Positions 51,037 to 59,627 of a stretch of DNA of 64,000 nucleotides are shown piece by piece (within the stretch, counting starts at the first letter, position 1; each line of letters begins with the position of its first letter). The notes below the pieces were generated by a model. The model had not been told where the DNA came from. It ran no database searches and saw only the letters and a program-made list of their open reading frames with translations. The position numbers and the translations under genes are program-made. The stretch lies in contig NZ_AQQY01000006.1 of assembly GCF_000671395.1 (NCBI RefSeq), forward strand, positions 124,001 through 188,000. Direction: 5' to 3'. Source of the DNA: Actibacterium atlanticum. Its GTDB lineage: Bacteria > Pseudomonadota > Alphaproteobacteria > Rhodobacterales > Rhodobacteraceae.

Positions 51037-52317
51037 TCAGTTGGTTGCTGTTTTCAGAAAATCGGTCAGGTCGCGCCGGTCTTGCGGGTCAGTGATCCGC
51101 TGCATCGGCATTTTAGAACCGGGGATGTAGTGGTCTGGCCCCAGATCAAACAGTTGGTCGATGGTGTCTTCGTCCCAGATGATGTCTGATCCTGTCAGGG
51201 TATCAGAATACAGGTAATCTGGCACGGTCCCGGCGCGGCGGCCAAACACCCCATGCAAACTGGGCCCGGCCTTGCGCGATGCGCCCGGGGTAAGTGTGTG
51301 GCAGATGGAACATTTGCGCATGAACTGGCGTTCGCCGTTGGGCATGTTTTCAGCATCGCGCTGGAAGGATCGCGTGGGCCCTTGGATCGGGTCGTATTCA
51401 TCCAGCAAGGCAACGGGCCAGGCATAAGCAACATCATCCAGCCCCCCGGCATAAATCACCTTGCCGTCCGGGCTGAACGCCAAGGCCCAGATCGGGCCTT
51501 GGCGCGTGGCGCGAAAGTCGCGGGTGATGCGCCAGGTTTCGGTGTCCAGGATCATGATATAGCCCTGCCCATCGCCCACCGCCAATTGGCCGGTCGCGGG
51601 GTGGTGTGCCATGGCCAGAACCGGGCGCCGGTCCAGTGTGAAATCCGCGCGCTCCCTCCCTGAGGGCAGGTCAACAACACGCGTCACCCCATCCACCGCG
51701 CCATAGGCCAGCCATCGCCCCGCCGGGTCCATTGTCATCACGTTCACACCAAATCCGTGTTTGACCAACGGGCGCTGCGTGTCGCCTTCAACCGACAGCT
51801 CGATGATCGCGCCCCCTGCCCCGGCGGCATAAAGCGTGGCGCCATCAGGTGAAAACATCACGTCGTTCAACCCGCCGTTGCCCAATGCGCGAAAGCGTTC
51901 CGGCGCGTCGGTGTGCCACAGGCCCACGGTGCCATCCCAACTGGCCGAGGCAATCAGCCGTCCATCCGGGGACACGGCCACATCTGTCACCTTGCCCTTA
52001 TGGTATCCCAAACGCATCGGGGTGCCCTCGCGCCAAGCGATCACCGCGAAATCATCGCCGCCCGACAACAGATCATCTCCGTCAAACGCCACGCAGTTCA
52101 CGGCGGCCGCGTGGGCATCCAGCCACGTGGGCGCGCGCCCGCGCCAAAGCCCTACAGCATTGTCGAAACTGGCGGTGGCCACCTGCCCTTCAGCCGACAC
52201 GGCAATATCCATGATCGGCCCGCCGTGGCCTTTTAGTGTTACAAAGTCCTGGGCCGCCAATGGCGCGGCGGCCCAGATCAGTGTCACCAAAAAAGAAGCA
52301 GGAAATCGACGCATCAT
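51037..52317 (-). CDS. Periplasmic WD40 propeller fused to cytochrome c
   Basis: Exported protein of 426 residues. A signal peptide (LVTLIWAAAPLAAQ) leads to about seven WD40-like repeats (about 25-320; GKVTDVAVSPDGRLIASASW is one). A class I cytochrome c domain (about 330-426) follows with the heme motif CSICH and PGSKMPMQ providing the axial Met. It overlaps the cytochrome b stop by 4 bases. It may take electrons from the formate dehydrogenase or scaffold the complex; this role is inferred from operon position. Confidence 0.9.
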   Translation of the reverse strand: MMRRFPASFLVTLIWAAAPLAAQDFVTLKGHGGPIMDIAVSAEGQVATASFDNAVGLWRGRAPTWLDAHAAAVNCVAFDGDDLLSGGDDFAVIAWREGTPMRLGYHKGKVTDVAVSPDGRLIASASWDGTVGLWHTDAPERFRALGNGGLNDVMFSPDGATLYAAGAGGAIIELSVEGDTQRPLVKHGFGVNVMTMDPAGRWLAYGAVDGVTRVVDLPSGRERADFTLDRRPVLAMAHHPATGQLAVGDGQGYIMILDTETWRITRDFRATRQGPIWALAFSPDGKVIYAGGLDDVAYAWPVALLDEYDPIQGPTRSFQRDAENMPNGERQFMRKCSICHTLTPGASRKAGPSLHGVFGRRAGTVPDYLYSDTLTGSDIIWDEDTIDQLFDLGPDHYIPGSKMPMQRITDPQDRRDLTDFLKTATN

Positions 52318-53504
52318 TCGGCGGGAGTGGCCTCATTGCTTGGCGTCGCTTCTTGTTTGGCTTTCACCTCGTCCAGCCAGATCGAGTGGTGCTGATGCGC
52401 CCAGGCCTCGTCTACCTCGCCGGTGCCCATGGCGTCATAGGCCCCTTCCATCCCGACAGAGCCGATGTAGATATGCGCAATGATGATCGCCATCAGGACA
52501 AAGGCCATGATCGCGTGCCATAGCTGCGCGTATTGCATTTCCTCTTGCGGGGACATCTGTTCAGGCAAAACGCCAAAGCCCAGCAGCTCGGGCAGACCCG
52601 TTTGGTTTAGCAGCGCGAATGTTTTGGCAAACAGCTGCAGTTCGAACGGAAACAGCAGGGCCACGCCAGAAAGAGAAATCGAGCTGCCAAACAGGATCAC
52701 CGACCAGAATATCAACTTTTGACCGGCGTTGAACTTTTTGGCCGGCGGGTGTTTTTTGCCAATGATGCCACCGAACTGGCGCAACCATGTGATGTCGGTA
52801 CGATTGGGAATGTTGTGCACAACCCACATCACAAAGACCATCGCCAGACCCAGTATGAACGCCCAGGCCACATTGTTATGGATGATCTTGCTGTAACCCA
52901 ACAGCGTCGCGTTCAGCTCTTTTCCCAGATAGGGCGCGATGAAGACCCGGCCAAACAGAACAAGCAAGCCAGTAAGCCCCAGCAAGATAAATGATCCCGC
53001 CAGCAGCCAGTGGCCAAACCGTTCAATCGAGGCAAAACGGGTGACGGTGCGCCCGGTCATGGGTTCATCAATTTTGATACGCCCGCGCAGTAGATAGAAC
53101 AGCACCAACGCGCCGATCGTCCCCATCAAAAGCCATCCGCCATAGGCGCGCAGTTCATCTTTGCGCCATTCCAGCCAACGCATGCCACCGTCCTGTATCA
53201 GCACGCTGGCAACCTCGCCTCCGGCGGAAACCTTTACATCAGCCGATCCATAACGCAGCGCGCGCCACACTTCGGGGTCTGACGCACCGCCCAATGTACC
53301 CAGCTGGGCCGAGCTGGCCGCCGCCGTGTTGTCGGCGCCGGTGTCTGTGCGGCGGAACGTGTCGTCAATCGCCGTGCCGTTCTGGCGGGCGAGAATGTCT
53401 TCGAGTGTCTGGGCGCCGCCGGTCGCTTCGCGATCCGTGGATTGGGCCGCAACCGGTGCGGCAAGTGTCACGGCAACCAGGAACGCAAGTAGAAGGCGCA
53501 GCAT
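52314..53504 (-). CDS. Formate dehydrogenase cytochrome b (gamma) subunit
   Basis: Inner-membrane protein of 396 residues. It begins with a signal peptide (MLRLLLAFLVAVTLAAPVAAQ) and has a long periplasmic N-terminal region. A membrane anchor follows (LLMGTIGALVLFYLL), then a four-helix cytochrome b561/FdoI-like domain with His ligands (RFGHWLLAG, HNNVAWAFILG, LWHAIMAFV). It anchors the complex and passes electrons to quinone. The ATG at 53504 has AAAGGAGA upstream; a GTG two codons earlier is possible. Confidence 0.93.
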   Translation of the reverse strand: MLRLLLAFLVAVTLAAPVAAQSTDREATGGAQTLEDILARQNGTAIDDTFRRTDTGADNTAAASSAQLGTLGGASDPEVWRALRYGSADVKVSAGGEVASVLIQDGGMRWLEWRKDELRAYGGWLLMGTIGALVLFYLLRGRIKIDEPMTGRTVTRFASIERFGHWLLAGSFILLGLTGLLVLFGRVFIAPYLGKELNATLLGYSKIIHNNVAWAFILGLAMVFVMWVVHNIPNRTDITWLRQFGGIIGKKHPPAKKFNAGQKLIFWSVILFGSSISLSGVALLFPFELQLFAKTFALLNQTGLPELLGFGVLPEQMSPQEEMQYAQLWHAIMAFVLMAIIIAHIYIGSVGMEGAYDAMGTGEVDEAWAHQHHSIWLDEVKAKQEATPSNEATPAE

Positions 53505-53593
53505 GGGCACTCTCCTTTGAAAATCCGTGTAGGGGAATGAGGATGGCCCCGCTGGGGGCCACCCTGTGTCAGGTGATCAGACAGACCGGCGGT

Positions 53594-54187
53594 TTAGCCG
53601 CCCTTCTGATCATAGGCCGTACCCCAACCCCAAGCGCCCGAGCCAAAGCCACGGGCCACCACACGTTCGCGATAGATGGCCGACACGATGTCACCATCCC
53701 CGGCCAGCAAAGCCTTGGTGGAGCACATCTCGGCGCAGATCGGCAGTTTGCCTTCTGCGATCCGGTTGCGGCCGTATTTGGCGAACTCGGCATTGGAGTG
53801 GGTCTCTTCGGGGCCACCGGCGCAGAAGGTACATTTGTCCATCTTGCCGCGTGAGCCGAAGTTGCCCGCCTGCGGATACTGCGGCGCGCCAAAGGGGCAC
53901 GCATAGAAGCAATAGCCACAGCCAATGCACAGGTCTTTGGAGTGCAGAACGACGCCTTCTTCGTTTTGATAGAAGCAGTCGACCGGGCACACCGCCATAC
54001 AGGGCGCATCCGAACAGTGCATACAGGCGACCGAAATCGACCGTTCACCTGGTTTGCCATCCTGAATGGTCACAACCCGACGGCGGTTGATGCCCCAGGG
54101 CACCTCGTGCTCGTTCTTACAGGCGGTGACGCAGGCGTTGCACTCGATGCAGCGTTCGGCGTCACAGAGGAATTTTGCTCTTGCCAT
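53594..54187 (-). CDS. fdh3B: Formate dehydrogenase FDH3 iron-sulfur (beta) subunit
   Basis: Four-cluster ferredoxin subunit of 197 residues. Cys motifs in order are CIECNACVTAC, CMHCSDAPCMAVCPVDC, CIGCGYCFYACPFG and CTFC with a later ICAEMC. It carries electrons between the alpha subunit and cytochrome b. It lacks a Tat leader, so it is expected to be exported with alpha. It lies 13 bases after the alpha gene. The size fits FDH3-type beta subunits. Confidence 0.94.
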   Translation of the reverse strand: MARAKFLCDAERCIECNACVTACKNEHEVPWGINRRRVVTIQDGKPGERSISVACMHCSDAPCMAVCPVDCFYQNEEGVVLHSKDLCIGCGYCFYACPFGAPQYPQAGNFGSRGKMDKCTFCAGGPEETHSNAEFAKYGRNRIAEGKLPICAEMCSTKALLAGDGDIVSAIYRERVVARGFGSGAWGWGTAYDQKGG

Positions 54188-54200
54188 TTCTCTTGTCTCC

Positions 54201-57095
54201 TTACGCTGTCCAGATTTTGCAAAGAGTGGCCTTGGTCTCTTGCATCTGGGTTACTGAGTCATAGCCATAGGTCTGCGCGGTGTTGGTACTTTCGCCCAGA
54301 ACATAGGGGTCGGCACCGTCGGGGTATTTGTCCCGCAGGTCCTTGCCCTCAAAATGGCCGCCAAAGTGGAACGGCATAAAGGCAACGCCTTCGCCGACCC
54401 GTTCGGTCACCATGGCCATCACCTTGACCTTGGCCCCTTCGGGACCTTCGACCCAGACCTGATTGCCATCCCGTACACCAAGGTTGTTGGCGTCACGCGG
54501 GTTGATCTCGACGAACATGTCTTGCTGAAGTTCAGCCAGCCAGGGGTTCGAACGGGTCTCGTCCCCGCCGCCTTCATATTCGACCAGACGCCCCGAGGTC
54601 AGAATGATCGGATAGTCCTTGGAGAAGTCCTGTTTCTGGATCGACGCATACATGGTCGGCAGACGATAGAACTTGCGGTCCTCATAGGTCGGATAGTCGG
54701 CGACCAGATCACGCCGCGGCGTATACAGAGGCTCGCGGTGCAACGGGATCGGATCCGGGAAGGTCCACACAACTGCACGGGCCTTGGCGTTGCCAAAGGG
54801 CGCACATTCGTGCTTGATCGCGACCCGCTGGATGCCGCCTGACAGGTCGGTTTTCCAGTTGGTCTTGGGACCGGCCACCGCATCAATGGCAGCGCGTTCG
54901 TCGTCCGTCAGATCACCATCCCAACCCAGATCCATGAGCATCTGCATGGTGAATTCGGGATATCCGTCCTGGATTTCCGAATTCGCCGAGTAGACGCCTT
55001 CGGCCAGCAGGTTGTCGCCATCGCGTTCCACCCCGAACCGGGCGCGGAAGGTCAGGCCACCCTCAGAGACAGGTTTGGACATGTCATAGAGGTTGGGCGT
55101 ACCCGGATGGTTCATTTCCGGCGTGCCCCAGCAGGGCCACGGCAGACCATAGTAGTCCCCATCAGCGGGGCCACCCACCGCGCGCAACGTGGTGCGGTCG
55201 AACGTGTGCTGGTTTGCCATGTGCATCTTCAGGCGTTCGGGGGACTGGCCGGTATAGCCAATCGTCCACAGACCGCGGTTGAACTCGCGGGTCACGCTTT
55301 CGATGTTGGGGGTGTTGGCGTCTTCCATCTCGATGTTGCGGAAGAAACGATCGGCCCAGCCGAACTTGTTGGCGAACATGCCAATGATCTCGTGGTCGGG
55401 CTTACTCTCAAAGAGCGGCTCAACCACCTGATCACGCCACTGGAACGACCGGTTCGAGGCCGTGACAGAGCCACGGGTTTCGAACTGCGTTGCGGCAGGC
55501 AACAGGTAAACCCCATCGGTGCGGTCATGCAGAACAGCCGAGACGGTGGGATACGGGTCGATCACGACCAGCATGTCCAGCTTCTCCATCGCCGTCTTCA
55601 TTTCCTTCATCCGTGTCTGCGAGTTCGGGGCGTGGCCCCACAGCACCATGGCACGGACGTTGTTGGGCTGATCCATGTTGTCCTTGTCTTCAAGGATGCC
55701 ATCAATCCAGCGCGACACAGGGATACCGGTCAGGTTCTGCAAAGACTTCTCTTTGCCATCGGCACCCGTCAGGGTGTCGAACTGGCCTGCCAGCCATTCG
55801 GGGTCTTCCTCCCACACGCGGGCCCAGTGGCCCCAAGCACCTTTGGACAGGCCATAGTAGCCCGGCAAGGTGTGCGACAGCACGCCAAGGTCGGTTGCGC
55901 CCTGCACGTTATCGTGGCCACGGAAGATGTTGGTGCCACCACCGCTGGTGCCCATGTTGCCAAGGGCCAGCTGAAGCACACAGTAGGCACGGGTGTTGTT
56001 GTTGCCGTTAGTGTGCTGCGTGCCCCCCATGCACCAGATCAGGGTGCCGGGGCGGTTGTTGGCCATGGTCCGGGCCACGCGCTTAAGCTGCGAGCCGGGG
56101 GTGCCGGTCACACGCTCCACCTCTTCGGGGGTCCACTTGGCCACTTCCTCGCGGATTTGGTCCATGCCCCAGACACGGGTGCGGATGAACTCTTTGTCCT
56201 CCCAGCCGTTCTCGAAGATGTGCCACAGAATGCCCCAGATCAGGGCCACGTCCGTACCCGGACGGAAGCGCACATATTCATCGGCATGAGCCGCCGTGCG
56301 GGTGAACCGAGGGTCACACACGATCAGCGGCGCGTTGTTTTCCTCTTTGGCTTTCAGCACATGCAGCAGCGACACGGGGTGTGCCTCGGCCGGGTTGCCG
56401 CCAATGATGAAAATGGCCTTGGAGTTGTGGATGTCATTGTACGAGTTCGTCATCGCACCATAGCCCCAGGTGTTTGCAACACCTGCTACTGTGGTCGAGT
56501 GACAAATCCGGGCCTGGTGATCCACGTTATTCGTGCCCCAGTAGGCGGCGAATTTGCGGAACAGATAGGCCTGTTCGTTGTTGTGCTTGGCTGAACCCAG
56601 CCAATAGACACTGTCAGGGCCGCTCTCGTCGCGGATCTGCATCATGCCGCCGCCGATCTCGTCGATCGCCTGTTCCCAGCTGATGCGCTTCCACTCTCCA
56701 CCCTCTTTTTTCATCGGGTACTTCAGGCGGCGCTCGCCATGGGCATGTTCGCGTACCGAGGCGCCCTTGGCGCAGTGCGAACCCAGATTGAACGGGCTGT
56801 CCCAACCGGGCTCCTGCCCGACCCAAACACCGTTTTGCACTTCGGCAACAACCGTACAGCCGACCGAACAGTGGGTGCACACGGATTTGACAGCTTCCAC
56901 CGCGCCGGTGGCCGCTGTGGCCGCTGTGGCTTGGGTGACAGCGCCGCCAGTGGCGCTGATTGCGGCAAGGCCACCAATGGCCAGGCCAGAGCCACGCAGG
57001 AACGCGCGGCGGTCCACTGATGTCGATGCGACATCAGACAGGATACTTGTCCGCTGGGGGCGTCTCGCAACCCCGTTGGTCTTTTTCCTAAGCAT
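54201..57095 (-). CDS. fdh3A: Tat-exported formate dehydrogenase catalytic (alpha) subunit, FDH3 type
   Basis: Bis-MGD enzyme of 964 residues. The N-terminal Tat leader is DRRAFLRGSGLAIGG (R29, R30). One 4Fe-4S cluster is bound by C73, C76, C80 and C108, and the Mo/W ligand is C199 in ARICHSTT, a Cys and not selenocysteine. The Mo domains and the C-terminal dinucleotide-binding domain (GVRDGNQVWVEGPEG) follow. It oxidises formate in the periplasm and feeds the membrane quinone pool. It has the dedicated chaperone and DUF3305/3306 genes upstream in the operon. Confidence 0.95.
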   Translation of the reverse strand: MLRKKTNGVARRPQRTSILSDVASTSVDRRAFLRGSGLAIGGLAAISATGGAVTQATAATAATGAVEAVKSVCTHCSVGCTVVAEVQNGVWVGQEPGWDSPFNLGSHCAKGASVREHAHGERRLKYPMKKEGGEWKRISWEQAIDEIGGGMMQIRDESGPDSVYWLGSAKHNNEQAYLFRKFAAYWGTNNVDHQARICHSTTVAGVANTWGYGAMTNSYNDIHNSKAIFIIGGNPAEAHPVSLLHVLKAKEENNAPLIVCDPRFTRTAAHADEYVRFRPGTDVALIWGILWHIFENGWEDKEFIRTRVWGMDQIREEVAKWTPEEVERVTGTPGSQLKRVARTMANNRPGTLIWCMGGTQHTNGNNNTRAYCVLQLALGNMGTSGGGTNIFRGHDNVQGATDLGVLSHTLPGYYGLSKGAWGHWARVWEEDPEWLAGQFDTLTGADGKEKSLQNLTGIPVSRWIDGILEDKDNMDQPNNVRAMVLWGHAPNSQTRMKEMKTAMEKLDMLVVIDPYPTVSAVLHDRTDGVYLLPAATQFETRGSVTASNRSFQWRDQVVEPLFESKPDHEIIGMFANKFGWADRFFRNIEMEDANTPNIESVTREFNRGLWTIGYTGQSPERLKMHMANQHTFDRTTLRAVGGPADGDYYGLPWPCWGTPEMNHPGTPNLYDMSKPVSEGGLTFRARFGVERDGDNLLAEGVYSANSEIQDGYPEFTMQMLMDLGWDGDLTDDERAAIDAVAGPKTNWKTDLSGGIQRVAIKHECAPFGNAKARAVVWTFPDPIPLHREPLYTPRRDLVADYPTYEDRKFYRLPTMYASIQKQDFSKDYPIILTSGRLVEYEGGGDETRSNPWLAELQQDMFVEINPRDANNLGVRDGNQVWVEGPEGAKVKVMAMVTERVGEGVAFMPFHFGGHFEGKDLRDKYPDGADPYVLGESTNTAQTYGYDSVTQMQETKATLCKIWTA

Positions 57096-57199
57096 TTAAA
57101 CCTCCCTTGCTCGTCTCATTGGACGTGCTGGGTTGACGAAAACCGCAGGCAGTCGGGCGTCACGCAACCAGTCGCCTTTGGCGTTTGGAAAGGTCCGCC

Positions 57200-57391
57200 T
57201 TAGAAGCGGGCGCTTTCAAAGTAGGCACGCGTATGTGCGGTATCCTGCATCTTCTCAGATGACAGGTCCGGCTCGGCCGCGTCGGCCTGCGTGCTGCCCG
57301 AGGCCACCGCGATCGCCGCAAGCGGCGCCGATGTCCCGGCCAGTTTCAGAAAATCGCGGCGGCTCTTGGCCTCCTCGGTTTTCTTGGTCAT
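57200..57391 (-). CDS. Formate dehydrogenase region Tat-target mini-protein
   Basis: Protein of 63 residues, almost all of it a twin-arginine leader (SRRDFLKLAGTSAPLA) plus a tail of about 25 residues. It matches the short Tat-target proteins (TIGR02811 type) found next to formate dehydrogenase genes. Function unknown; an assembly role or small subunit of the exported complex has been assumed by context. It lies 104 bases before the alpha gene. Confidence 0.9.
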   Translation of the reverse strand: MTKKTEEAKSRRDFLKLAGTSAPLAAIAVASGSTQADAAEPDLSSEKMQDTAHTRAYFESARF

Positions 57392-57440
57392 GAGAGTTCC
57401 CTCCCTCGGTTATGGCGGTCGCCCGCCGTTGAAATGCGGA

Positions 57441-58070
57441 TCACTCCGCGCTCATCCGGAAGCCTTCGGCCTCGATCTCCATGAACACGCGGCCCACCTG
57501 GCCGACGGCTGCAAATAGGACCGAGTTTTTGGCGGCTTCCAAATCGGTGAAAAAATGCCCGGCCCATGGCGCGATGTGCCGGTTAAAGAAGGTGCGCTGA
57601 TCGGCCAGTTCGGCCGGGTCGCCGAAACGGCCCACGATCAAAGCCCCCATCATCTCCATCAGGCTGGCGATGTTGTCTTCGGGTTCGTAAACGTTTTGGG
57701 CGCGGGTCATGCCGCGCGCTGCCATGTCCTGACGCAGCAGCGCCAAGGGTTTCTCGTTCAGGAAACCTGTCATGTAGTAACTGGCATAGGGCAGCAGCTC
57801 GCCGCGCCCCAGACCGATGAAAAGCTTATTGAACTCGCTTTCCACAGCTTTGGGTTTTGACAGCTTGGCGATTTTGGCTAGCGCATTGATCGCGGTGCCC
57901 AGATCCCCCTGATCACCGCTTAACCCCGAGGTCTGTTCCAACAAAATCTGATCGGGCGGACCTGATAAAAGCACACCCAGAAAATTGTAAAGGTCCGCAC
58001 GCAGGCGGTCTTCCTCGCTGACGGGGGGCTGTTGCAGGGCTTGTGCTGTCATTTTGTCGTCCTCTGTCAT
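57441..58070 (-). CDS. TorD/DmsD-like formate dehydrogenase chaperone
   Basis: Cytoplasmic all-helical protein of up to 209 residues. It binds the Tat leader and guides cofactor loading of the alpha subunit before export. Family segments are LRADLYNFLGVLLS, LPYASYYMTGFL and the acidic EPEDNIASLMEMMG. The ATG at 58070 overlaps the DUF3306 stop (ATGA); an internal ATG at 58052 with GAGG upstream is also possible. Confidence 0.9.
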   Translation of the reverse strand: MTEDDKMTAQALQQPPVSEEDRLRADLYNFLGVLLSGPPDQILLEQTSGLSGDQGDLGTAINALAKIAKLSKPKAVESEFNKLFIGLGRGELLPYASYYMTGFLNEKPLALLRQDMAARGMTRAQNVYEPEDNIASLMEMMGALIVGRFGDPAELADQRTFFNRHIAPWAGHFFTDLEAAKNSVLFAAVGQVGRVFMEIEAEGFRMSAE

Positions 58071-58717
58071 GCGGGGGCCTGCGACGCGTCGAATACAAAC
58101 CGCATTCGGCGGCGCGTGGCATCAAAGTCGGGGATGGGGTCATCAGCTGTATCTTCGGCGTCGAGCTTGGCAATCTGCGGTGTGGGCACGGCGACTGCCG
58201 CCGGGTTTGGGCTTTCCTCAGCACCCGCGATTTCTTCGGGTCCCTCCGCGGAACCCTCCGCCGCATCCGGGTCATGATCGGCGGTGGTCTGGGCTTCGTG
58301 TGCAAGCCGTTCTGCCTCGGCCTGTCGTGCCATCTCTTCGATGTGGCGGGTCATGCCCTTGCCGACCTGATAGGCGGTCTTGAGCCCCTCGATCACCAGA
58401 TTGGAATCCGTGTAATCCTCGCCGTAATCCACCAAGCCATCGACATTGGCCAAAACCGGATTGCTGAGCCACAATCGACGGATCGCCCGTTGGCGAATGC
58501 GGGCGGGTACGGTCTTGGCCAGGAAGGCCTTGAAATCATCGCCCTCGCCCAGCGTATCGGGATCCGGCAGGCCGAGCTCCTCCAGAATCTCGGCATCCGG
58601 TTTGTCTGCTAGCGCCGCTTCACGTTCGGCCTCGGCCAACGCTTCTTCGGCGCGCAGCTCGTCTTGCTGTTCAGCCTGTACGGCAGCCTTGCGGCGGGAC
58701 CAGAAATCGTTGCTCAT
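58067..58717 (-). CDS. DUF3306 family protein of the formate dehydrogenase operon
   Basis: Protein of 216 residues starting MSNDFWSRRKAAVQAE, with a coiled-coil-like acidic N-terminus, a conserved central block (LPDPDTLGEGDDFKAFLA and IRRLWLSNPVLANVDGL) and a low-complexity Ala/Glu/Pro tail. The family is known only with formate dehydrogenase genes and is probably an assembly factor. The ATG at 58717 has AAAGGGGCG upstream and overlaps the DUF3305 stop by 4 bases. Confidence 0.9.
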   Translation of the reverse strand: MSNDFWSRRKAAVQAEQQDELRAEEALAEAEREAALADKPDAEILEELGLPDPDTLGEGDDFKAFLAKTVPARIRQRAIRRLWLSNPVLANVDGLVDYGEDYTDSNLVIEGLKTAYQVGKGMTRHIEEMARQAEAERLAHEAQTTADHDPDAAEGSAEGPEEIAGAEESPNPAAVAVPTPQIAKLDAEDTADDPIPDFDATRRRMRFVFDASQAPA

Positions 58718-59256
58718 TGCAAACGCCCCTTTCTGGAAGATGTCGGAGAGCGATACACATCGCTGACCTGAACGATGCGCGCGTCGCCAATCCCGTCTTC
58801 GATCTTGTCGATGCGCTTCTTGTCGCGACGCCGCTTTTTGAAAATTTCTTCTTCGTGGTGGGCTAACGCAAAATCGCGCACCCAAGCCACCAGCCCCTCG
58901 GGCATGGCAACCTTTTCAACAAGATCCTCGCCATTGTCGGCATAGTCCTGCGCCTCGTAGGGGGACGCCGTGACAAGCAGAGCGCTCAACGGGCGCGTTG
59001 GCTCATCGCTTTCGCGCAGAATGACATAGACACAGGGCACCTTGGCCGAGAGCCCCTGCAAATAGGCCTCGGCGTCAGCACCATGCATTTCCAGCGGCAA
59101 GGTGGCGATGTGGTACTCGGTGATGTCAGCCTCCTTGCGCAGCAGCTGCCAGTCCGCCGGGGGCGCCCCCGGCAAAATGCCAGTCGCCTTCCACGACCAC
59201 TTGGCCCAGCGAGTCACCCCGGGTGTGCGTCGGATGACGATACCAAGTGGCATCAT
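58714..59256 (-). CDS. DUF3305 family protein of the formate dehydrogenase operon
   Basis: Protein of about 180 residues. Family pattern: PLGIVIRRTPGVTRWAKWSW near the start, then EYHIATLPLEMHGADAEAYL and ending in Lys/Arg-rich RRRDKKRIDKIEDG. It occurs with DUF3306 ahead of formate dehydrogenase genes; function unknown, likely maturation. The start is uncertain. The ATG at 59256 gives the family N-terminus, but the only strong ribosome site (GGGAGGAGA, 59282-59290) is 25 bases upstream with no standard start codon at proper distance. Confidence 0.85.
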   Translation of the reverse strand: MMPLGIVIRRTPGVTRWAKWSWKATGILPGAPPADWQLLRKEADITEYHIATLPLEMHGADAEAYLQGLSAKVPCVYVILRESDEPTRPLSALLVTASPYEAQDYADNGEDLVEKVAMPEGLVAWVRDFALAHHEEEIFKKRRRDKKRIDKIEDGIGDARIVQVSDVYRSPTSSRKGRLQ

Positions 59257-59627
59257 GTCAAAACGTTCAGAAATATCCGTCTCTCCTCCCAAGCTCCGTC
59301 TCCGGAACCCCTGCACAAAGTGTGTGTCAGCGCCGGAAGCGGACAAAGGCACAAATCCGCGCTTTCGCGAGAAACCGACCGAGCCGGACAATTTGGGACA
59401 CTTTGCTGGGACCTTCTGTCGCGGTGAGACGATTTGTCTAATTTGACTGATTTGCTTGGGTATTTGCCGCCGCAGATTTTGGCCGGATTTGACGGTGTGA
59501 TTCGCGCCGAAACCCGGCGCTCCCCGACGAGGAACGCGGTTTACGGCGCAAAGGAATCATGCCTAGCTAGGGGGGTAAACAGTCGTGAAAATCGCCCAAA
59601 AGTGGTGCCACGACCCCGGGAGGAAAA
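59257..59627. other. Divergent intergenic region between DUF3305 and the polyferredoxin gene
   Basis: 371 bases without a convincing gene. It must hold the promoters of the exported formate dehydrogenase operon and the polyferredoxin. I see imperfect direct repeats TTGGGAC and CTGGGAC near 59394-59409. In the polyferredoxin leader an inverted repeat GTCGTG (59582-59587) / CACGAC (59609-59614) lies just before the GGGAGG ribosome site. No sigma-54 match. A short ORF at 59434-59643 is not credible. Confidence 0.5.

Noticed and set aside
56474-56683. Possible selenocysteine site or interrupted formate dehydrogenase
   Set aside because: Both formate dehydrogenase alpha subunits use Cys as the metal ligand and run without in-frame TGA.
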